Source: Guyanagaster necrorhizus (Eukaryota > Basidiomycota > Agaricomycetes > Agaricales > Physalacriaceae). Taken from it: 64,000 bases of DNA. Made by a program: the position numbers and the translations under genes. Each line of letters opens with the position of its first letter. Within the stretch, counting starts at the first letter, position 1. Positions 58,780-64,000 of this stretch are shown piece by piece. The notes under the pieces are model-generated. The model ran no database searches. It was not told where the DNA came from and was given only the letters and a program-made list of their open reading frames with translations. The stretch is from assembly GCF_019112545.1 (NCBI RefSeq), contig NW_025064880.1, forward strand, positions 2,165,870 through 2,229,869, given 5' to 3'.

Positions 58780-61700
58780 CCAATTCTTGAGCACTGCCTT
58801 GGCTGCTTCTTTCATTGCAGTATCCTTGATGGCCCTCCAAGTCCACTCAGTGTTGAATGGCTTGAGCTATTTAGTGGAGGACTCTCTCTCTGTTTGGCCT
58901 GCAGGCAGTTGAGTCTGTGTCTTTGATGATTTTTCAAGTGTGTTCATAGCAGATGACAGTCAGAGTATATTCAAATGCACATATAATTTAGGCATATTTG
59001 TACCTACAGAGGTACTATCAGTCCATCCCATGGCTATGGTTGACACACTATTCTGTTTGACCAACTCAGTGGGATTGTTCACTGGTTGGCCCTGTCTTTT
59101 ATCTCCTCCACTTTTGTGTTCTTTTTGAGTTCTTTTTCTTCTCTTTGTAATTTGGCAATCTATGCTCTGATGTCTTTTCATATTCACTTCTTCTTTGGGT
59201 AATCTCATAACATATGATCCTTTTGTCCATAATTAAAACACTTTCTCTTCTTCTTGAGATGGTCAATGTCCATTGGCTTCTCTGCTCCAGTGTAAGTAGT
59301 ATCTATCTCCATCTTCTGAGTCTCATAAGAGGAAGTTGTTGATAGGCTAGCAGACTTGGCTGTGTTGGTCTGGTTACTGGTTTTGAGGTTCTGTGACTGA
59401 TAGAATTTATGATTGCCATAGAGATTGGATTGTTCAGCCTTTTGTCACTGTCATTTCTTGTATATTTTGATGATTCAGACCTTTCATGCATCATATCCAA
59501 CCAGTATGTTTATCCTGATATCAGACACTATCTTGATGTATGATAGTGGGACTTCTCATTTGAGTGCCTTAACCATCCATCCCTCCTTCCTGACATTGTC
59601 TCATATTCCAGTGAGCTTGGCCAACTGCTCAAGCTTATCAAAGTATTCTATTGCTGGCTTGTTGCCCATCTTGTATTTCTTGATCTTGTTCTTATGCACT
59701 TCTTGCATGACAGGATCAATAAATTTGTTGTTAAGCATCTGTTTAAAGACCAGCCAAAACAGCAGTAGATGATGCTGTCTGGTTGTGGAATAGAAGTTTA
59801 AGAAAATGAGGATCCACCATGTTTTAGCCTTATCTTCAAGATATGATGAAGCAAAGGCTACTTTGTTCATGTTGGTTCTCAAGTAGGTGATATAGACCTC
59901 AAAGTATTGTTTGCAGTCTATTAAGAATTAGTTGATATCATTGGAGACACTCTTGAAGGAATGGAGTTTCTGGAGTAGGTCAGGTTTACATTAGAGTACT
60001 ATAGCATTCTCTAGCAGAGCTCTCATTAGGTTGGGCCACTGATCAAAAGACAGTTGCCACCATTTGGTTGGTGGGCCAGGGAATGAGTGTAGAGAGTTGT
60101 CATTGGCAACAGGACTTCCTTCTGGGGGTGCTTCTTTTTAGACAATTACTCTATTTCATATGGTGAAGCTTAGTCAGATAGCCTCAGAGTTGTCTTTCAC
60201 AGGCTCCTTGCTGCTCCTGCTTCCTTTGGCTTCATTGAGAGGTGGCTATCCTCTCAGTAGTTGGCTTCCTTAGCTAATCCAAGAGTTTTGGAATCTGATG
60301 GCCCAAGTGGTTAGCTATAATCAACTGTGAGTGAGCCAAGTTGCCATCAATTAGACTGATGGTATCAAATATATATATCAGATGCTGTTGGTTTGAATGA
60401 ATAGTGCTATATAGACAGCATATTTTGGTGGTACTAGTAGAGTCCATAGCATGGGCTTGACCTTGTACCTTGACTGGTATGATGGTAAGTCATCAAGTTG
60501 ATCCTCAGAGTGTGTCCAGTTATATACTCAAATGGCATATTCAGTTGCAGCATACTGTAAAATGTTTTTTCATTCATCATTGTCTAAAGAAATATACTTT
60601 TGCCCTAGAGGTGACACTAACTAGCTAGCATCCCTCTATAAAAAGGTAACTCTCTCTTCATACAACTGTAAATAATCTTTCTCCTGTTCTTGCTGTATCT
60701 CTTTCAATAAAGCTTCTTTATCTGTGTCTTTATTGGCATATTCCTGAATTGTCTTCCAGTTAAGCAGAACATTTTGGCCCCTCTCCATGCTGTCCTTATC
60801 TTCCTTGTCCTCTATCTCATTGTCCACCTCTTTTTCACTCTCCTTGGAGAGAAAATTGGCAGGCTGGGCAGATAATTTGATCATTGAGGATGAGCTGGTG
60901 ATAGTTTCAGTTGCTGAATCTGATAACAGGTGACTCACTCCTAGGAGAAGGCTGATTGAGGGATCAGCTCATGCTATCCTTGAAGTCTTCTTGATGGCTG
61001 CTGTGTGCTCTTTGTTCTTCCAGTTCTCAGTGATAGATGCAGAAGTTTTGATAGTACTGAGGGTTAAGGAAGAGTGCTGCAACTCTTTCTCTTAAGAATC
61101 TCTGGAGACTGTGGTTAGAGACATGAGCATTGAGAGAGACTCAAAGCCTGTAGACATCAAGTATGAATTCAGCATGAGAGAGAATGATATTCATGTCAGT
61201 AATGCTGGAAGTTCCAGGATGAGAGAGATATGTGGTGCATCGGATGGCCTCACTATCAGCTGATCTTGCCCAGGGGTCAGTTTCTGTTGCTGTATTGGGC
61301 TCTCTGAAAGAGGAGTCTGGGGTTCCAAATCTATACCACTCTAGAGTATCTGAGCCTCAGGTGGCTGCTTCAAGTTCTCTTTGCTGCTGTCTAAATTCTT
61401 GATCATATTATACAGCTTCATACTCAGTGAAGCTTTGATCAGTGGCTTTGCTGTTCTGATTGACCAGCTTGCTGGTTCAAGTTCTGGTGTCTTCTTTTGT
61501 TCTGATCCACTCTTGAATATATTCTGTTCATGTGTCTCTTTTGGGACTAAGTCAGGCATGAAGCCTTCCACTCATGTTGAGACAGACAGAGATCCTCTTC
61601 ACCCATCTCTGTCATAGTTCCTTATTATTTGACCAGAGACTGGTGGCTCTATAACCATTATAGTCAGTATGAACTGACAGGGCAGAGCTTCCATCTGGTG

Positions 61701-61900
61701 TAGCATAGAGAGAGTCATAGTCTGAGTCCAGAGATACATGTTGGAGTTCTGGAGCTATCCTAGTGGCATCAAGAGAGTCCCAAGTGTAGTCTTCAATTTC
61801 ATGCTTGATTGGGGCAGTGGAAGGGTCAAGAGATGTTTCATCATCAAAAAAGTCATGAGAAAGATCCTTGTCCTTGTAGTTTAGGACTGGAGAGAATCTC
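58780..61900 (-). pseudogene. Element C gag (decayed)
   Basis: Partial frames at 61571-61341, 60938-60636 (acidic/Lys-rich, matching B's REEEF region), 59882-59601 (capsid: WLVFKQMLNNKFI then YFDKLEQLAKLTGI) and the broken zinc-knuckle region near 59250-59160. The order agrees with B. Confidence 0.75.
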
Positions 61901-62139
61901 AGCAGAACTCACCAGTTGCAGAAACCTATGAGCTGATCATTTCTGTTTCCACTAACTCACTGGAGTTGAGAAGGGTATTGGTGTCTCTCTTCTTTCTCAG
62001 TGTCCTGTGGATATGGGCTGCTAGATCTGGCTTCAGATAGGATTTTAGGCAGGAGCTAGAAGAAGGTTCTGATGGAGGCAGGAATGTCATGAAATAATAG
62101 ATCTGGGATTACATTTTATAAGATTTGTTGTATGTGTTA

Positions 62140-62301
62140 AAATACTTGATAATGCCTGACTATCCAAGCAGTAACTGATTGTCATTCTCAGCAAAGTTGA
62201 ATGATCACAAGTAAGCTTAAAAGCATTTCAATAATGGCCACTAGTAGCTTGAAGAAGTTGTCTGTGAGAGGGTCTGAGAAGAATGTATTTGATGGTGGCA
62301 T
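62140..62301 (-). pseudogene. Element C leader frame with a membrane-type segment (broken)
   Basis: From the ATG at 62301: MPPSNTFFSDPLTDNFFKLL, then AIIEMLLSLLVIIQLC, then a TGA stop and further homologous sequence ending at TAA where B and D have TGA. It confirms that the leader frame is ancestral to the family. Confidence 0.55.
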
Positions 62302-62345
62302 TCAGTTTCCTTTGCATCTATTGTGTATAAGGAAAGAGAAGTGAA

Positions 62346-62358
62346 AGCTTTAAGCTAA
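62346..62358 (-). promoter_or_regulatory. Putative self-priming primer-binding site of element C
   Basis: The minus strand reads TTAGCTTAAAGCT; the LTR plus strand at 62515-62527 reads TTAGCTTGAAGCT, 12 of 13 identical. Confidence 0.6.
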
Positions 62359-62359
62359 T

Positions 62360-62818
62360 TGTTAAGCTTAAGCAACACATGATCTAAACGCATGATAAAC
62401 GGGTGCTGTATCATCTTTGTATAGTCATGTCTGAGTTCACTATATATGTTTATGTAATATTATGTCTCAAGACCAATACAAGTCAGCTTGAAGTAGAATG
62501 GTAGAAGATAAACTTTAGCTTGAAGCTGGAATTATACAGTGAGAGCTATTCTACTTATATACTACTTGTCTATTGTGATATAAATACTCCTACTTATTGT
62601 ATCTGTTCAAGTCATTGTGCTTGTTGTCTTCAAGCATCACTACTATCTACAAAAGGTTTATTGTGTGTTGTTGAGCTCATTATTGTGTCAAAAGACAATG
62701 ACTGATTTGGCTTATTGTGGTGACTAAGCTGATCTCATGGTCTCAAGTGCTAGGGTTAAGCACCCTGACTAAGCATAAATAGAGGTTAAAAGCAAAATAA
62801 AATAGGAAAATCATAACA
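62360..62818 (-). repeat. 5' LTR of element C
   Basis: 459 bp, TGTTAAGC…TAACA, followed by the duplication AACAG at 62819-62823. Confidence 0.93.
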
Positions 62819-62823
62819 AACAG

Positions 62824-64000
62824 TATCACTTTCTGTTCAAGTGACCAGAATCCCACTTTAACTAATTCTACAGCCTCCACTGCATTTCTGAGACTTTCAT
62901 ACCCACAGGACAATAGTCCACCCCTCTCTGAGCCTTTCAGCTCAATTCCAGGACTTCTATGTCTACCAGACTCCATCAGTCCAACTTCTAGAGCTTCACC
63001 TCATTCCAAATCTGCTCTAGGTAGCTGGCAGGCTCCATTCCTGTACAAACCTATCTATTTCTATCCTCTCTCAGAATTCTTTATTATGAAAGCACACCCA
63101 AAGATTTCCATCATATCTGCTGCTGCATTTGTCTGAGACAGTGCAGAAGAAGGCACTCAGCAGTTGTGCCAATAGAGTACCATGATTTTACAGACATTTT
63201 TAGCAATACTCTCTCTAAAAAGCTACTCAAACACAGGCTATACAACCTCAAAATCAACCTTGAGGAAGAAACATCTCTACTGCTCAGACCTATTTATTCC
63301 CTCTCAGAATCTGAACTCAAGGCTCTAGGAGAGTTTATTGATAATAATCTGCACAATGGATTTATTACTTTGTCCTGCTTGTTACATGAGGCTCCAGTCC
63401 TATTTGTTAAGAAGAAGACTGGTGAACTCCAACTCTGTGTCAACTACTATGATCTAAACAAAATCCCTAAGAAGAATCACTACTCTCTTCTTCTTATTTC
63501 CAATCTCCTCAACTCTGCCTGCTCTACATGCATCTACACCAAGCTCGACCTTCAATATGTCTACTATCTTGTCTGCATAGCTAAAGGAGACAAATAGAAA
63601 ACAGCCTTTCAGACCCATTATAGTTTTTTTAAATAGTATGTCATGCTTTTTGGCCTTACAAATGCTCTGGTGGCATTCCAATGATTTGTGAACAATATAT
63701 TCTCTGACATGCTCAACATATCAGTAGTAGTCTACCTTGATGACATCCTCATATATTTCAACAACTCAGAAGATCATTAGAAACATGTTCATGAGGTCTT
63801 ACACAGGCTTAGAGCTAATAGACTCTACTGCAAAGGCTTCAAATGTGAGTTCAACTGGAATTCCATGGAATACCTAGGCTACATCCTATCATCTGAAGGA
63901 CTTTGCATGTCTGAAGAAAAAGTCAAGGCTATTGTTGACTGGCCAGTGTCATGAAAAGTCAAGGATATCCAATCTTTTCTTGGCTTTGCCAACTTCTACT
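62824..64000 (+). pseudogene. Plus-strand Ty3/gypsy protease tail and reverse transcriptase (element G1, right part)
   Basis: Continuation of the coding sequence interrupted at 38104. After a spacer, the RT starts at 63166 (VPIEYHDFTDIFSNTLS) with the typical LLRPIYSLSESELKAL, APVLFVKKKTGELQLCVNYY, TKLDLQ and the catalytic VVYLDDILIY (about 63730). It is then followed by [21 protein letters not shown] and runs out of the window near the LGFANFY motif. Stops at 63597 and later mark it as decayed. Confidence 0.9.

Larger units (their letters stand above)
38110..62818 (-). mobile_element. Chromodomain Ty3/gypsy element C (outer, contains D and B)
   Basis: It runs from TGTTA at 38110 to TAACA at 62818, with duplication AACAG on both sides. 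Its 5' LTR is 62360-62818 (459 bp). Its 3' LTR is split by element D into 38110-38229 and 54808-55146, which also sum to 459 bp. Without D the element is about 8.1 kb. Pol order on the minus strand is protease, RT, RNase H, integrase, chromodomain. All frames are broken and CpG is nearly gone; its LTRs are the most diverged of the three, so it is the oldest insertion. Confidence 0.93.

Noticed and set aside
27978..64000. Classical Neurospora-type RIP (CpA to TpA) as the sole mutator
   Set aside because: LTR differences are dominated by sites derivable from CpG, with CA and TG products retained in abundance, which fits CpG deamination better than CpA-targeted RIP.

Overview
The window looks like a stretch of a mushroom-forming basidiomycete genome (probably Agaricomycetes). 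The evidence is short introns of about 50-80 nt, an agaric-type F-box-like gene, a DUF1691/Mcp1 protein, a Zn2Cys6 regulator, and a dense island of chromodomain Ty3/gypsy, Ty1/copia and pogo-type elements. No search was run: all calls rest on reading frames, splice logic and recognisable motifs.

Gene-bearing part, about 1-27.2 kb, moderate GC with normal CpG. In order: an ADP1-like ABC transporter with EGF-like repeats (minus, cut by the left edge), the copper chaperone Cox17 (plus), an Mcp1-like mitochondrial membrane protein (minus), a Ser/Thr kinase with a large insert in its N-lobe and an apparent GC-AG intron (minus), a CBM21 protein phosphatase-1 targeting subunit (minus), a Zn2Cys6 transcription factor whose first zinc cysteine seems absent (minus), adenylate kinase (minus), hypothetical genes, an F-box-like protein (plus), a small secreted protein (minus) and a four-exon hypothetical gene (minus) whose start abuts the transposon island. 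There is no operon logic. Cox17, Mcp1 and adenylate kinase are housekeeping genes, two of them with mitochondrial roles; the PP1 subunit points to glycogen metabolism.

Transposon island, 27.2-64 kb, AT-richer and strongly CpG-poor. First comes a decayed Ty1/copia element (27.2-34.2 kb, minus) split by a pogo-type DNA transposon (29941-32337) with 23-bp perfect inverted repeats and a TA duplication. Then comes a plus-strand Ty3/gypsy element (36.7-38.1 and 62.8-64.0 kb) split by a three-deep stack of minus-strand chromodomain gypsy elements. Element C (38110-62818, duplication AACAG) contains element D (38230-54802, AATAC) in its 3' LTR; D contains element B (45514-53893, CCATG). Each boundary is fixed by a 5-bp target duplication, and each LTR pair has matching length (459, 458 and 523 bp). 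LTR divergence falls from the outer to the inner element, as nesting requires.

The most interesting biology is in that gypsy family. (1) The position of the primer-binding site is not tRNA-like but is complementary to 13 nt inside the LTR, about 35 nt downstream of a TATA-like box, and the two covary between elements. This is the geometry of Tf1/sushi-type self-priming. (2) Every copy begins with a roughly 60-codon frame encoding a hydrophobic membrane-type segment. (3) Every copy has Asn in place of the catalytic Asp of the retropepsin. (4) LTR differences are almost purely transitions, including mirrored TG/CA pairs, the footprint of CpG deamination.
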